A stretch of DNA of 64,000 nt from the NCBI RefSeq assembly GCF_009372235.1, contig NZ_SULL01000017.1, positions 1 through 64,000 of the forward strand, given 5' to 3'. The translations under genes were made by a program, and so were the position numbers. Positions 28,304 through 38,922 of this stretch are shown here, in pieces. Positions within the stretch are counted from its first letter, which is position 1. Each line of letters begins with the position of its first letter. The notes under the pieces were generated by a model. It was given only the letters and a program-made list of their open reading frames with translations. It was not told where the DNA came from and did no database searches. Source of the DNA: Dickeya oryzae. GTDB lineage: Bacteria > Pseudomonadota > Gammaproteobacteria > Enterobacterales > Enterobacteriaceae.

Positions 28304-28795
28304 ATGCCATCTTTCGATATTGTTTCGGAAATCGATATGCAGGAAGTCCGCAATGCGGTGGAAAACGCGACCCGTGAACTGGGTACTCGCTGGGATTTTC
28401 GTAATGTGCCTGCCAGCTTTGAACTGAATGAAAAAGCACAAACCATCAAGGCGACCAGTGAATCAGATTTTCAGGTTAAGCAATTGATTGAAATCATAAG
28501 GGAAAAGCTGGCAAAACGCGGAATTGAGGGCGGTTCGCTGGATATCCCTGAAGACATGGAACACAGTGGCAAAACCTACAGTGTGGAAGCGAAGCTCAAG
28601 CAAGGTATTGAAACTACGCTGGCGAAGAAAATCGTTAAACTGATTAAAGACAGCAAGCTCAAAGTGCAGGCCCAGATCCAGGGCGAACAAGTCCGCGTTA
28701 CCGGGAAATCCCGCGATGATCTGCAAGGTGTGATTGCGCTGGTGCGTGGTGCTGATTTAGGGCAACCCTTTCAGTTTAACAACTTCCGCGATTAA
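28304..28795 (+). CDS. yajQ: YajQ family nucleotide-binding protein
   Basis: 163-aa cytoplasmic protein with two ferredoxin-like halves. Relatives bind nucleotides, tRNA or, in Xanthomonas, cyclic di-GMP. The ATG at 28304 has AGGAGA upstream and gives [18 protein letters not shown], the family N-terminus; the open frame begins 17 codons earlier without support. It is divergent from panE and followed by a good terminator. Confidence 0.96.
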   Translation: MPSFDIVSEIDMQEVRNAVENATRELGTRWDFRNVPASFELNEKAQTIKATSESDFQVKQLIEIIREKLAKRGIEGGSLDIPEDMEHSGKTYSVEAKLKQGIETTLAKKIVKLIKDSKLKVQAQIQGEQVRVTGKSRDDLQGVIALVRGADLGQPFQFNNFRD

Positions 28796-28831
28796 ACCGG
28801 CTGCTGTTCAGGCAGTGATACGCTAAATATG

Positions 28832-28862
28832 CAAAGGCACCGAAATGGTGCCTTTGGTTTTT
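28832..28862 (+). terminator. Rho-independent terminator of yajQ
   Basis: CAAAGGCACC and GGTGCCTTTG form a 10-bp stem with loop GAAAT, followed by GTTTTT. Confidence 0.85.
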
Positions 28863-28933
28863 CAATCGACGAGGTGGTTTGGGGTGACCTCGTTGACGTC
28901 GTGACGGTGGTGCTTCTACGGGCAGTTAGCCTC

Positions 28934-30313
28934 TTAGGCTAGCTTGGCCGTCTGACCGACGAGCTGTTCCAACTGCTGCCGATTGGTTTTGCTGCGATCA
29001 ATTTTCACATAGGCGCTGAGTTCGTCCGGTACGATCACCACATCGGCCACGCCAGGATGCTGTTGCAGTTTATCGGACAGCTTGCTATCGCGTAGCGCTT
29101 CATCCGGTAGGGTAATGCGCAGGCTGCTCAGATACGGTGGTTCCTGCATGGTGACGCTGACCAATAACCAGACTACCCCCAGCAATGCGCCCGCACTGAA
29201 TACCAGTGACGCGCCATGCAGGTCATACAGCGCGCCGCCAAGACTACCGCCAATCGCCACCCCCATAAATTGGGTGGTGGAGTAAACCCCCATGGCAGTA
29301 CCTTTGTAGCCTGCTGGCGACTCTTTGCTGATAAGGGATGGCAGCAATGCTTCCATGACATTGAAGCCCAGAAAGAACAACTGAATGCCGATAAAGAGTT
29401 GCCACAGCGCATGGTGGCCTGCTTGCAGCAAAACCAGCTCTGCGGCAATCAGTATCATCACGCAAATAATGAACACCTGCTTCATGCGGCGTTTTACTTC
29501 TGCGTAGATGACGAATGGCACCACGGCCGCGAACGATATCAGCATCGTGGTCAGATAGACTTTCCAGTGGTCCTGCGGTGCCAGACCTGCTTGCTCCATG
29601 ACTCTCGGTAAAGCGACAAAGCTCGACATCAGCAGAATGTGCAGGCACATGATGCTGAAGTTGAGTTTTAGCAAGCGAGGATTGGCCAGTACTTTGGCGA
29701 CACCGCCACGCACGATGGCCGACTCACGGTTGAGCACATGGGAAGGGGCGGAGGGAATGACTGCCAGCGTGATGGCGATAGCCAGCAGCGCCAGCAGCGC
29801 AATTCCCCAAAACAGCGCATTCAGCCCCAACGCATGGGTAACAATCGGGCCGACTACCATGGCGATAGCAAACGTAATGCCGAAGCTGACACCAATAAAC
29901 GCCATAGCTTTGGTGCGGTTTTGTTCACGTGTTAAGTCTGACAGCAGCGCCATAACCGCAGCAGAAATCGCCCCGGAGCCCTGCAAAGCACGACCCAGAA
30001 TTATCCCCCAAATGGAATGGCTGAGTGCGGCGATGACACTACCCAGCACAAATATCAGTAAGCCGCCAACAATGAGCGGTTTGCGACCAATACGGTCAGA
30101 CATGAGCCCGAATGGGATTTGAAAAATCGCCTGCATCAAGCCATAAATGCCGATGGCAATGCCAATCAGTGACTCGCTGGCGCCCTGCAGAGCCATACCG
30201 TAGGTGGTGAGTACCGGGAGCACCATAAACATGCCGAGCATGCGAAGTGAAAAAACCAGACCCAGTCCCCATGTTGCCCGCTGTTCAATCGGGGTCATGC
30301 GATTATCGTTCAT
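28934..30313 (-). CDS. yajR: MFS transporter YajR
   Basis: 12-helix major facilitator with the motif A sequence GLMSDRIGRKPLI between helices 2 and 3. A small cytoplasmic ferredoxin-like YAM domain at the C-terminus (about 395-459, from SLRITLPDEAL onward) is diagnostic of YajR. 459 aa. The transported substrate is unknown in the family. Its N-terminus faces cyoE, which is on the same strand upstream and closed by its own terminator. Confidence 0.95.
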   Translation of the reverse strand: MNDNRMTPIEQRATWGLGLVFSLRMLGMFMVLPVLTTYGMALQGASESLIGIAIGIYGLMQAIFQIPFGLMSDRIGRKPLIVGGLLIFVLGSVIAALSHSIWGIILGRALQGSGAISAAVMALLSDLTREQNRTKAMAFIGVSFGITFAIAMVVGPIVTHALGLNALFWGIALLALLAIAITLAVIPSAPSHVLNRESAIVRGGVAKVLANPRLLKLNFSIMCLHILLMSSFVALPRVMEQAGLAPQDHWKVYLTTMLISFAAVVPFVIYAEVKRRMKQVFIICVMILIAAELVLLQAGHHALWQLFIGIQLFFLGFNVMEALLPSLISKESPAGYKGTAMGVYSTTQFMGVAIGGSLGGALYDLHGASLVFSAGALLGVVWLLVSVTMQEPPYLSSLRITLPDEALRDSKLSDKLQQHPGVADVVIVPDELSAYVKIDRSKTNRQQLEQLVGQTAKLA

Positions 30314-30413
30314 TGCTACCTCTGATATTTTATCAGCGCTATTTTAGTGTCCGAGCCAGAAGGCGTAAACGACGGGTTTGTTTCCGTATTTGGCAAAGCA
30401 GGGGAGGGGAGAT

Positions 30414-30439
30414 AAAAAAACAGACGGGCAAGCCCGTCT
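30414..30439 (-). terminator. Rho-independent terminator of the cyo operon
   Basis: On the minus strand AGACGGG-CTTG-CCCGTCT, followed by GTTTTTTT. It lies 34 nt after the cyoE stop. Confidence 0.9.
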
Positions 30440-30472
30440 GTCTGGTCGTATAGGTCGTATAGACTGATGAGA

Positions 30473-31366
30473 TCAGTGCAGGTAGGTCAGCAGCGTGTCC
30501 TGCATCGGTGTCATGGAATCGACTGACATCATGACGCTCAATGACGTAATCGCGACAATAGAGAACAAGAACAGCTTCTTGGCCCAGGCACGATCGTCGT
30601 TCGGGCGTTTGTAGCCGGATAACGCCATGCCAAGCCACCAGACGCTGACCGCCGCGGCCACCACCAGGTATTTGTAACCAGCATAACCACCCAGCGATAG
30701 CATCAATGTGGCAATCATAAACGCCAGGATATACAGCGTAATATGGTGCTTCGCGACGGAAATGCCTTTGACGACCGGTAACACCGGAATATTCGCCGCC
30801 TGATAATCTTTAAAGCGGAAAATCGCAATGGCGTAAGAGTGCGGCATCTGCCACAAACTGAAAATCAGCAGCAGAATCAGTGCACCAGCATCAAACTGAT
30901 TACTCACAGCGCAGTAGCCGATAACCGGCGGTGCTGCACCGGAAAGACTGCCAATCAACGTGCCATAAACCGAATGGCGCTTCATGTACAGGCTGTAAAC
31001 ACCGACGTATACCACAAACCCCATCACCGCCAGCCACATGGCCAGCGGATTTGCCGCAAGATACAGTAACGCGAAGCCAGCAATACCTAACAGCGAAGCG
31101 TAAACCAGCGTATTTTTAAGCGGAATCAGCCCCTTAACCAGAGCCCGATTCTTGGTCCTCTCCATTTTTTTGTCGATGTCACGATCGATAACGTTGTTAA
31201 AGACGCAACCAGATGCAACAACCAGCGATACCCCGATCAGGGTCGCGACAAACAGTGGATAGTTAATGGTGCCTTTGGCTGCCAGTAAAAATCCACCGAT
31301 AACGGAAATCAGGTTGCCAAAAATAATGCCGGGTTTGGTGACCTGCAGGTATTGCTTAATCATCAT
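30473..31366 (-). CDS. cyoE: Protoheme IX farnesyltransferase (heme O synthase)
   Basis: UbiA-family membrane enzyme that adds a farnesyl group to heme B to make the heme O of cytochrome bo3. It contains the conserved [17 protein letters not shown] prenyl-diphosphate-binding motif near 57-73 and a second YTFKMKR-like loop ([11 protein letters not shown]). 297 aa (E. coli 296), with about nine membrane segments. Two adjacent ATGs are present (MMIKQYL). It is the last gene of cyoABCDE, 13 bp after cyoD. Confidence 0.97.
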   Translation of the reverse strand: MMIKQYLQVTKPGIIFGNLISVIGGFLLAAKGTINYPLFVATLIGVSLVVASGCVFNNVIDRDIDKKMERTKNRALVKGLIPLKNTLVYASLLGIAGFALLYLAANPLAMWLAVMGFVVYVGVYSLYMKRHSVYGTLIGSLSGAAPPVIGYCAVSNQFDAGALILLLIFSLWQMPHSYAIAIFRFKDYQAANIPVLPVVKGISVAKHHITLYILAFMIATLMLSLGGYAGYKYLVVAAAVSVWWLGMALSGYKRPNDDRAWAKKLFLFSIVAITSLSVMMSVDSMTPMQDTLLTYLH

Positions 31367-31379
31367 GTAAAAGGCTCGG

Positions 31380-31712
31380 TTACTGAATCATCATATTGTG
31401 GTGCGCGTTCATCATGATCCAAATGGATCCCACCACCACAATTGCGATAATCAGGGCGGTAAACACGATGGCTACCAGATTCCAGCGCTCTTCTGATGAG
31501 GTGTTGAGATGCAGGAAGTACACCAGATGAACCAGGATCTGGATAACAGCGCAACCCAGCACGGTTAACAGAATGGCGCTATGGGACGCCGAACCATTCA
31601 TCACCAGACCGAATGGAATGACGGTCAGGATGATGGACAGGACGAAACCAATCAGATAGGACTTCACGCTACCGTGGCTGGCGCCTGCATGATCGTGTGT
31701 GGAATGACTCAT
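31380..31712 (-). CDS. cyoD: Cytochrome bo3 ubiquinol oxidase subunit IV
   Basis: Small three-helix subunit that helps assemble the CuB site. The ATG at 31710-31712 gives [10 protein letters not shown] and 110 aa (E. coli 109), and overlaps the cyoC stop by one base (TAATG). The longer open frame reaching into cyoC has no support. Confidence 0.96.
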   Translation of the reverse strand: MSHSTHDHAGASHGSVKSYLIGFVLSIILTVIPFGLVMNGSASHSAILLTVLGCAVIQILVHLVYFLHLNTSSEERWNLVAIVFTALIIAIVVVGSIWIMMNAHHNMMIQ

Positions 31713-32326
31713 TACATCGCCCCCATCAGATAAACAACAGTGAAGACACAAATCCATACCACATCAAGGAAGTGCCAGAACAAGCTCAGGCACATCAGAC
31801 GGGTTTTGTTCGTGCTGGTCAGGCCGTATTTCGTTACCTGAATCATCATGATGGCGATCCAGATAAGGCCTGAAGTCACGTGGATACCGTGAGTACCAAC
31901 CAGCGCAAAGAAGGAAGACAGGAATGCACTGCGGTCAGGGCCTGCGCCTTCTACGATCAGGTGATGGAATTCATAGATCTCCATCCCGATAAACACCAGT
32001 CCAAACAGGAAGGTCAGACCCAGCCAGGCGTTAACCTGGCTCTTGTTACCTTTGTTCATGGCAATCATCGCCATGCCGTAAGTAATACTACTAAACAGCA
32101 GTGCGAAGGTTTCTACCAGCACGAACTTCAGATCGAACAGTTCTTTGCCCGTCGGGCCGCCAGCGGTACCGTTCACCAGAACGGAGTAGGTGGCGAACAA
32201 CATCCCAAACAGGATGCAGTCGCTCATCAGGTAGATCCAGAAACCGAAAACCTTATTGGAACCGGTGTCGTGGTGCCCATGCTCGGCATGGGCTGTGTTG
32301 TGATGAGTTAACGTATCAGTGGACAT
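31712..32326 (-). CDS. cyoC: Cytochrome bo3 ubiquinol oxidase subunit III
   Basis: Five-helix COX3-type subunit with no redox cofactor that stabilises subunit I. 204 aa, the E. coli length, with the typical [13 protein letters not shown] helix and [12 protein letters not shown]-terminal motif. Its first 11 bases overlap the 3' end of cyoB and its stop touches cyoD, so translation of the operon is tightly coupled. Confidence 0.97.
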   Translation of the reverse strand: MSTDTLTHHNTAHAEHGHHDTGSNKVFGFWIYLMSDCILFGMLFATYSVLVNGTAGGPTGKELFDLKFVLVETFALLFSSITYGMAMIAMNKGNKSQVNAWLGLTFLFGLVFIGMEIYEFHHLIVEGAGPDRSAFLSSFFALVGTHGIHVTSGLIWIAIMMIQVTKYGLTSTNKTRLMCLSLFWHFLDVVWICVFTVVYLMGAM

Positions 32327-34307
32327 TTTTCACGCCTGCCTTGCTGAGTTTATCGAAGTTTTGATTTTCGATGTGTTCGACCTCGTTAACCGGCACGTAG
32401 TAGTCCACGTCCTGATTAAAGCTGTGAGCTATCCAGGTTACAATCATGCCCACAAAACCGATGATCGCCAGCCACCAGATGTACCAGATCATCGCAAAAC
32501 CAAACACCAGGCTGAATGCGGAGATGATTACACCCGCACCGGTATTTCTTGGCATATGAATTTCTTCATACTGTGCCGGTTTGCGATAGGCCTCACCTTT
32601 TTCCTTCATTTCCCAGAACGCGTCGCGTTCCTGAATATGCGGCACGATGGCGAAGTTATAGAACGGTGGCGGTGAAGACATTGCCCATTCCAGCGTGCGA
32701 GCATCCCACGGGTCGCCAGTCAGATCGCGGTTTTGATCGCGGTCGCGGATACTGACGGCAAACTGGATAATCTGGCACAGCACGCCGAGTGCAATCAGAC
32801 CGGCACCGACGGAAGCGACCACCAGCAGCGGGTGAAATTCCGGGTTGATCTGCTGGCTCAGACGACGCGTCATCCCCATGAAGCCCAGTGCGTACAGCGG
32901 CATAAAGGCAACGAAGAAGCCGATGATCCAGCACCAGAACGCGCGTTTACCCCAGGTTTCATTCAGCGTGAAGCCAAATGCTTTCGGGAACCAGTAAGTG
33001 ATACCGGCAAAGCAGCCAAATACCACACCACCGATGATCACGTTATGGAAGTGAGCGATCAGGAACAGACTGTTATGCAGTACAAAGTTAGCGCCCGGAA
33101 CAGCCAGCAGTACCCCAGTCATACCACCGATGGAGAAGGTGATGATGAAACCGGTGGTCCACAGCATGGCAGAATGCGGTTGAATACGCCCTTGGTACAT
33201 GGTGAACAGCCAGTTGAAGATTTTAACCCCGGTAGGGATTGAAATAATCATCGTCGCTATACCGAAGAAGGCGTTGACGTTGGCTCCAGAACCCATGGTA
33301 AAGAAGTGGTGCAGCCAAACGATGAACGACAGGACGGTAATCGCGATGGTTGCCCATACCAGTGAGGTATAGCCAAACAAGCGTTTTTTACAGAAGGTTG
33401 CCACCACTTCGGAGTAAATACCGAAAACCGGTAGCACCAGGATGTACACTTCCGGATGGCCCCAGGCCCAAATCAGGTTGATGTACATCATCATGTTGCC
33501 ACCCATATCATTGGTAAAGAAATGGGTGCCGAGGTAACGGTCCAGCGTCAGTAACGCAATGGTCACCGTCAGAATCGGGAACGCAGCAATAATCAGTATG
33601 TTGGTGCACAGCGCCGTCCAGGTAAACACCGGCATTTTCATCAGGCTCATGCCAGGCGCGCGCATTTTCATGATGGTGGCGAAGAAGTTAACACCAGTCA
33701 GCGTCGTACCGACACCGGAAATCTGGAGACTCCATATCCAGTAGTCTACCCCCACACCGGGACTGTACTCCTTACCCGACAACGGCGGATAGGCCACCCA
33801 ACCGGTCTGGGCGAATTCCCCGATCCCCAACGACAGGTTGATCAGGATAACGCCGGCAACAAACAGCCAGAAGCTCAGTGAGTTCAGGAAGGGGAAGGCC
33901 ACATCACGTGCGCCTATCTGCAATGGCACGGCCAGGTTCATCAGACCGACAACAAACGGCGTCGCCACGAAGAAAATCATGATAACGCCATGCGCGGTGA
34001 AGATCTGGTCATAGTGGTGAGGAGTAAGGAAACCCGCTTCACCAGCGGAAGCCAGCACTTGCTGACCACGCATCATCACGGCATCAGCAAAGCCACGCAG
34101 CATCATCACCAGGCCGACGATGATGTACATGATACCGATTTTCTTATGGTCCACAGAGGTGAACCACTCGGACCACAGCCATTTCCATTTACCGAAATAG
34201 GTAACGGCAGCCAGCAGCGCCAATCCACCTACAATGATTGCCGCCACCGTGACCATGATAATCGGCTCATGGTAGGGGATCGCATCAAGAGTTAATTTTC
34301 CGAACAT
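32316..34307 (-). CDS. cyoB: Cytochrome bo3 ubiquinol oxidase subunit I
   Basis: Catalytic haem-copper subunit, 663 aa (E. coli same length). It carries low-spin heme b, high-spin heme o3 and CuB. The histidine ligands are in [18 protein letters not shown] (with the Tyr cross-link region), WLHHFF and HFHNVI. A class A proton channel is indicated by the conserved Asn/Asp loop around [12 protein letters not shown]. It pumps protons while reducing O2 to water with ubiquinol. Confidence 0.98.
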   Translation of the reverse strand: MFGKLTLDAIPYHEPIIMVTVAAIIVGGLALLAAVTYFGKWKWLWSEWFTSVDHKKIGIMYIIVGLVMMLRGFADAVMMRGQQVLASAGEAGFLTPHHYDQIFTAHGVIMIFFVATPFVVGLMNLAVPLQIGARDVAFPFLNSLSFWLFVAGVILINLSLGIGEFAQTGWVAYPPLSGKEYSPGVGVDYWIWSLQISGVGTTLTGVNFFATIMKMRAPGMSLMKMPVFTWTALCTNILIIAAFPILTVTIALLTLDRYLGTHFFTNDMGGNMMMYINLIWAWGHPEVYILVLPVFGIYSEVVATFCKKRLFGYTSLVWATIAITVLSFIVWLHHFFTMGSGANVNAFFGIATMIISIPTGVKIFNWLFTMYQGRIQPHSAMLWTTGFIITFSIGGMTGVLLAVPGANFVLHNSLFLIAHFHNVIIGGVVFGCFAGITYWFPKAFGFTLNETWGKRAFWCWIIGFFVAFMPLYALGFMGMTRRLSQQINPEFHPLLVVASVGAGLIALGVLCQIIQFAVSIRDRDQNRDLTGDPWDARTLEWAMSSPPPFYNFAIVPHIQERDAFWEMKEKGEAYRKPAQYEEIHMPRNTGAGVIISAFSLVFGFAMIWYIWWLAIIGFVGMIVTWIAHSFNQDVDYYVPVNEVEHIENQNFDKLSKAGVKNVH

Positions 34308-34326
34308 CGTTTATCCCTCGACTCCT

Positions 34327-35277
34327 TTAATGAGAGGAGTGCTCGCTCATGTTCATGCCCTGGTGATTCTGCATGCCTTCTTCTTTTTTAGGCTCGCCTT
34401 CAGCACCATGCTGCATGTTCATGTTGTTGCCAATGAATTTGGTAATGATCTGGCGGAACAAATCAGGTTGTACCTGAGAGTAGTACTCTACCGGATGGTA
34501 CTCGGTAGGCTGTGCCAGTTTGTTAAAGTCATTCATCGTGCTCAGCGTTTTGGATGACTTGCGTACATTCTCAACCCATTGGTCAAAGGCTTGCTGATCC
34601 GGGGTCGCAATGGCGGTGAACTTCATGCCAGAGAACCCTTGGCCACTGTAACCACCAGAGATACCGTCGTATTTGCCCGGCTCGTTGGCGATCAAGTGCA
34701 ACTGGGTCTGCATGCCGGCCATGGCGTAGATCTGACCACCAAGACGCGGGATAAAGAAGGAGTTCATCACCGTGTCGGATGTAATCTTGAAATTGACCGG
34801 AACATTGGTCGGGAACGCCAGTTCATTGACCGTGGCGATGCCAAGATCCGGGTAAATGAACAACCATTTCCAATCAAGAGACACCACTTCAACATTAATG
34901 GGTTTGACCGTGGAATCCAAAGGCTTATACGGATCAAGCGAATGGGTAGTTTTCCAGGTGATCGTCCCAAGGATGAGGATAATGATGATAGGGACCGTCC
35001 AGACAACGGCTTCGATTTTGTTTGAATGCGACCAGTTTGGCGTGTACTTCGCTTTTTCGTTGGAGGCTCTGAACTTCCAGGCGAAGGCAATCGTCATAAT
35101 GATCACCGGGATAACAACGATCAGCATCAAACCGAGTGCTGTCAGTATCAACGAACGTTGCTCTAACCCGACTTGTCCTTTGGGGTTCATCAATGCCATA
35201 TCGCAACCACTAAGAAGCAGTGTGGTAGCGATTAAAGACAACATCCCAAAAATTTTATTGTATTTCCTGAGTCTCAT
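34327..35277 (-). CDS. cyoA: Cytochrome bo3 ubiquinol oxidase subunit II
   Basis: Lipoprotein subunit with a signal ending in LLLSGC (Cys25), two membrane helices and a periplasmic cupredoxin-like domain without CuA ligands, as expected for a quinol oxidase. 316 aa (E. coli 315). The C-terminal tail is rich in His and Met ([20 protein letters not shown]). It is the first gene of the operon; the promoter lies about 50-78 bp upstream. Confidence 0.97.
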   Translation of the reverse strand: MRLRKYNKIFGMLSLIATTLLLSGCDMALMNPKGQVGLEQRSLILTALGLMLIVVIPVIIMTIAFAWKFRASNEKAKYTPNWSHSNKIEAVVWTVPIIIILILGTITWKTTHSLDPYKPLDSTVKPINVEVVSLDWKWLFIYPDLGIATVNELAFPTNVPVNFKITSDTVMNSFFIPRLGGQIYAMAGMQTQLHLIANEPGKYDGISGGYSGQGFSGMKFTAIATPDQQAFDQWVENVRKSSKTLSTMNDFNKLAQPTEYHPVEYYSQVQPDLFRQIITKFIGNNMNMQHGAEGEPKKEEGMQNHQGMNMSEHSSH

Positions 35278-35326
35278 CTAGCGACCTCAATTACAAGGGC
35301 TCTATTGTCATTTCACGCGAGCGGGC

Positions 35327-35355
35327 ATTTTACGGGAAGGTTACCGCACTGTAAA
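35327..35355 (-). promoter_or_regulatory. Sigma-70 promoter of cyoABCDE
   Basis: Minus strand TTTACA (35350-35355), exactly 17 bp, TAAAAT (35327-35332). This predicts a leader of about 43 nt before cyoA. No clear FNR palindrome was found nearby. Confidence 0.65.
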
Positions 35356-35788
35356 CATCATTAAAGAGATGTCAGTCCGCTGTTTACAAATTTTGTCTGA
35401 CCCGTCACACGTGAGCTACATTTTACAAAATTACTTTTAAAAACAGTGGGTAAACCGCCTACAGAAAAAGTATGTATCGCTTTTCATGAATTACAACTCT
35501 TCCTGAATATTATTTTATCCCGGTGTTAATATTTCGTTTCTGTAACGTTGCGTAAATTAATGTGGGTGGCGGGATTTATTAAAGACAACGAAATAAATGT
35601 TTTTTGCCGTATGCCTGGAGAGAAAAATAATTTAATAAAGTGATAATAGATAATGAGGGGGGTTTTAGCGATATCACTTACCTGCCTCAGGCAATGAAGT
35701 AAGCGATTGCTCCTGCCTTATCCTGAAAGATGAACGCATGAGGCATTACAGAACCGTGTTCACACATCATTGCTTTGTGCTTCCGGGT
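35356..35788. other. AT-rich non-coding region between ampG and the cyo promoter
   Basis: About 430 bp without a convincing gene on either strand. It is AT-rich with many TTTACAAA-like and AATAAA-like words and a TGCCTCAGGCA inverted repeat. It probably holds regulatory sites for cyo (ArcA and CRP are known in relatives), but none was identified with confidence. Confidence 0.5.
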
Positions 35789-37258
35789 TTACCGGCGTTG
35801 TAATGACAGGTAATCAAGCAGAGCACCCAGCAAAATTGCCACTGCTGCTCCCGTCGCGCCTGCCGCCATCAGTATGTTTTTGGCAAGTTCGCTCTGCAGC
35901 CAGCCCAATCCCAGCATGCCCCAGACAAGCAAACCACCGACAAACATAATACACCCGATGAAAAACAGGCGGGACGCCAATAGATAAAGGTGTGGGTAGG
36001 CGTTACGACGCAGAAATTCGCCACCTGATTGCACGTGTTCTAATGATGAACGACAGATATTCAGCAGGAGAAGTCCTGGGATAGCGATGATGATGGAAAA
36101 CAGATAAAACCAGGCCCACCCATACAGCTCTACAAACCAGCCAGCAATCGGACCGACATAAACCCGCCCCACAGCCGACAGTGCGGACAACAAGGCGAAC
36201 TGGGTGGCGGAAAATGATTTGTTACAAAGCGTCATTAATAGCGCCACAAACGCGGCTGTTCCCATGCCACCACACAGATTTTCCAGAAACACCGCGCAGG
36301 CCATGGTGAACAGGTGTTTATCGGTGATGGCTAGCAGCCAGTAACCGGCGTTCGAGACCGCCTGTAGCAGGCCGAATAGCATCAATGACCGAAATAGCGT
36401 CCAGCGCTGCATCAATACACCGCCGTACAGCGCGCCAATAATGGTGGCGAACAAGCCCAGCGTCTTGTTAACCAGCCCGACATCGCCCGGATTGAAGCCG
36501 ACTCCGCGAATTAAAAAAGGCGTACTGAGGCTGACGGCAAACGCATCCCCCAGTTTGTACAACACGATCAACAGTAGAATTAGCCAGGCATTATCACGGC
36601 CGAAAAAATCTTTCAGCGGCGCTAAGACCGCCTGCTCCAGTGAGCGAGGGGCCGGTTCGCTCACGGCGGGTTCCGGCGACAGCCAGGTTGCCAGTGTGCA
36701 CAGCAATAAAAGACCAGCCATCAGCCAGTAGGTGGCATGCCAGCCGAGAAAACGATCGGCTATCCATAATGCCAGCCCGCCGGAAACCAGCATCGCCAGG
36801 CGATAACCCAAAACAGAAATAGCTGCGCCGCTGCCACGTTCTTCTGGCGGCAACAAGTCGGTTTTATACGCATCAAACACAATGTCCTGTGAGGCGGAAC
36901 AGAATGCGATGATGACCGCCAGTAATGCCAGCCACCATAAATGATGCGATGGATCTACTGTGCCGATAGCGATGATGGTGGCTACCAGCAACAACTGTGT
37001 GACCAGCAGCCAGCCGCGCCGACGCCCCATAAACGACGGCGTGTAGCGATCCATCAGTGGTGACCACAAAAACTTGAAGACATACGCCTGCCCCACCAGA
37101 GAAAAGAAACCGATGGTTTTCAGGTCCACGTTTTCCACTGTCATCCACGCCTGCAACGTACCGGAGGTCAGAGCCAGTGGTAAACCAGAGGCGAACCCCA
37201 AAATCAGAAGAATGACACTGTTGCGTTCACGGAAAAGTGAAAAAAAGCGGCTGAGCAT
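35789..37258 (-). CDS. ampG: Muropeptide MFS transporter AmpG
   Basis: Imports GlcNAc-1,6-anhydroMurNAc and its peptides for cell-wall recycling, the products released by transglycosylases such as MltD in this window. 489 aa (E. coli 491) with about 14 hydrophobic segments. Conserved FASGLPLALTSGTLQAWM, the LWSPLMDRYTPSFMGRRRGW motif A-like loop, and SASQDIVFDAYKTDLL are visible. It lies 57 bp after yajG on the same strand. Confidence 0.96.
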   Translation of the reverse strand: MLSRFFSLFRERNSVILLILGFASGLPLALTSGTLQAWMTVENVDLKTIGFFSLVGQAYVFKFLWSPLMDRYTPSFMGRRRGWLLVTQLLLVATIIAIGTVDPSHHLWWLALLAVIIAFCSASQDIVFDAYKTDLLPPEERGSGAAISVLGYRLAMLVSGGLALWIADRFLGWHATYWLMAGLLLLCTLATWLSPEPAVSEPAPRSLEQAVLAPLKDFFGRDNAWLILLLIVLYKLGDAFAVSLSTPFLIRGVGFNPGDVGLVNKTLGLFATIIGALYGGVLMQRWTLFRSLMLFGLLQAVSNAGYWLLAITDKHLFTMACAVFLENLCGGMGTAAFVALLMTLCNKSFSATQFALLSALSAVGRVYVGPIAGWFVELYGWAWFYLFSIIIAIPGLLLLNICRSSLEHVQSGGEFLRRNAYPHLYLLASRLFFIGCIMFVGGLLVWGMLGLGWLQSELAKNILMAAGATGAAVAILLGALLDYLSLQRR

Positions 37259-37315
37259 GCGAGGTCCTTTTCCCTTGCCCCGTGAGGAGCAAGGGAGGTG
37301 AGGCGGAATAAACCG

Positions 37316-37894
37316 TTACCGGGAGTTGGTTTTGATGAAGGTACTGATGCTGGTATCTTGAGCCATATCACTGATGACATCACTCAGCACCTGATTGACC
37401 GACTCGGTAATCTTGCTGTTAGTGGCGGTAAGCGCACCTTGTACATTATAGCTGGCACGGTAGTTCTTGATTTGCTTATTACCGTTGGCGGCTTGTGCAA
37501 TGATAGAGATATCCGCGCGGGTGGTAATGTTGTAGCGCAGATTCCCTTCGGAAACATCCGCATACAGCTTGTTAACCACCACTTGCAGTGCGACCGGGCC
37601 GCCAGTACCTATCATATAACCACGGGCAGACATTTGTTTCTCCAGCACTTCCTGCAACAGGAACCGCAGGTCGCGCGATGGCATCAGCGTGATCAGTTGG
37701 CCGTCACGATTGACTCTGGCCAGTGACTGGTCGGCACGTTGGTCTGCGCCATTAATGCTGATAGTGATCCCCATCAGGGTTGGATCCTGCGACGGCAGGG
37801 CAATTTTCGGGGTGACATCCAGCGTGTTGCTTTTACTGGCGCATCCTGCCAGCACAAGTGCGGCGAACAACGGGAAAATGAATTTTTTTAACAT
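37316..37894 (-). CDS. yajG: YajG family lipoprotein
   Basis: 192-aa putative lipoprotein with lipobox LAGC (Cys18), followed by a soluble domain containing TISINGADQRADQSLARVNRDG and LRYNITTRADISI. It matches E. coli YajG. The function is unknown; the conserved link with ampG suggests an envelope role, but that is inference. It is divergent from bolA. Confidence 0.93.
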   Translation of the reverse strand: MLKKFIFPLFAALVLAGCASKSNTLDVTPKIALPSQDPTLMGITISINGADQRADQSLARVNRDGQLITLMPSRDLRFLLQEVLEKQMSARGYMIGTGGPVALQVVVNKLYADVSEGNLRYNITTRADISIIAQAANGNKQIKNYRASYNVQGALTATNSKITESVNQVLSDVISDMAQDTSISTFIKTNSR

Positions 37895-38063
37895 GTGTGT
37901 CTTCTCGTCATAAAACGGTGGTTGGCGGATAAATATAGTTCGGTATCATATCATCGTCTTGGACAAGGGAAAGAGCAGAAAGTGGCCAGTATCCTGCTGA
38001 GCTTGCATCATTTTTTTCCATTGTGTTTGACGTGAAGGCTGTCTGGCATCGACGACTGGCATT

Positions 38064-38096
38064 TCGGCGAGATGCATGTCGGCGAGATGGCGAGAT
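38064..38096. repeat. Short tandem repeat TCGGCGAGATG in the yajG/bolA region
   Basis: Two 11-bp copies (38064-38074 and 38079-38089) with a 15-bp period, followed by a partial third copy GCGAGAT (38090-38096). It lies within 352 bp of otherwise unassigned non-coding sequence between yajG and bolA (37895-38246). Confidence 0.6.
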
Positions 38097-38246
38097 AGAG
38101 TGCAGCCTGCTGCCACGCATCCAGACTAGCGATGATGCCCATTAATAATCAAAAAATGACTGAAATTGAAGTGGATAAGCGTGCAATCAGTAATAAAGGC
38201 CGCGTTGTCGAGAGCAATTTCACTGATACCTGAAAAAGGTCACCCT

Positions 38247-38561
38247 ATGATTCGCGAAACGATAGAAGCTAAGTTACGCACTGAATTTGAACCACAACAT
38301 ATTGAAGTGATTAATGAAAGTTATCGCCATAATGTACCTGCAGGTTCAGAAAGCCACTTCAAAGTGGTTCTTGTCAGTGAGCATTTCTCGGGGGAGCGGG
38401 TCATCGGCCGTCATCGTGCGATTTATCGCGTATTGGCTGATGAACTGGCAGGTTCGGTTCATGCGTTGGCGTTGCATACCTATACGCCCCAGGAGTGGCT
38501 TGATTTACAAATGGCTGTGCCGTCTTCCCCGCCTTGTGGCGGAGCAGGGTTGGACCGCTGA
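38247..38561 (+). CDS. bolA: BolA family transcriptional regulator / Fe-S partner
   Basis: 104-aa BolA protein (E. coli 105). It affects cell shape and biofilm in stationary phase and pairs with monothiol glutaredoxins. The class II KH-like fold with [22 protein letters not shown] is clear, including the His residues used for Fe-S ligation. The ATG at 38247 has AAAAAGG upstream and gives [10 protein letters not shown], as in E. coli; the longer open frame is not supported. Confidence 0.95.
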   Translation: MIRETIEAKLRTEFEPQHIEVINESYRHNVPAGSESHFKVVLVSEHFSGERVIGRHRAIYRVLADELAGSVHALALHTYTPQEWLDLQMAVPSSPPCGGAGLDR

Positions 38562-38922
38562 AATCAGGCGTCTCTCTACTTCTGTGAAGATGCGCATGAC
38601 GGTGTGTATATACCCGCTGGCGCATCACCGGTTGAGGGCCTTGCGGTAATAAAGGTGGTAATACTGGGCAAGGACAGGTGAAAAGTGTGAAAGTCCTCTG
38701 TCAATAGTCTGGTTACTCTCCTCGACTCGGTCTATTGATGCCGCTATAATGCCGCGTCTTATTTTCCGGAATGTATTCGGGACGCTTCTGACTATAGGGA
38801 ACGGGTCCGCTAAAGTGGCCGTTCTGGTTCTGTGAGACTGTGATCAGCAAGGTTGCCCCAGGGCGCTTTATGAAAACGGCCTCTGAGGTTGACCGAGAAC
38901 TGTGATTTTTTGAGGTAACAAG
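38562..38922. other. Non-coding leader region between bolA and tig
   Basis: 361 bp with no supported gene. It holds the tig promoter at 38722-38750 and thus a leader of about 165 nt for tig. A similarly long gap exists in E. coli. Confidence 0.5.
38722..38750 (+). promoter_or_regulatory. Sigma-70 promoter of tig
   Basis: TCGACT (38722-38727), a 17-bp spacer, perfect TATAAT (38745-38750). Confidence 0.65.

Noticed and set aside
35278-35480. FNR box in the cyo promoter region
   Set aside because: No TTGAT-N4-ATCAA-like palindrome was found near the promoter at acceptable match.
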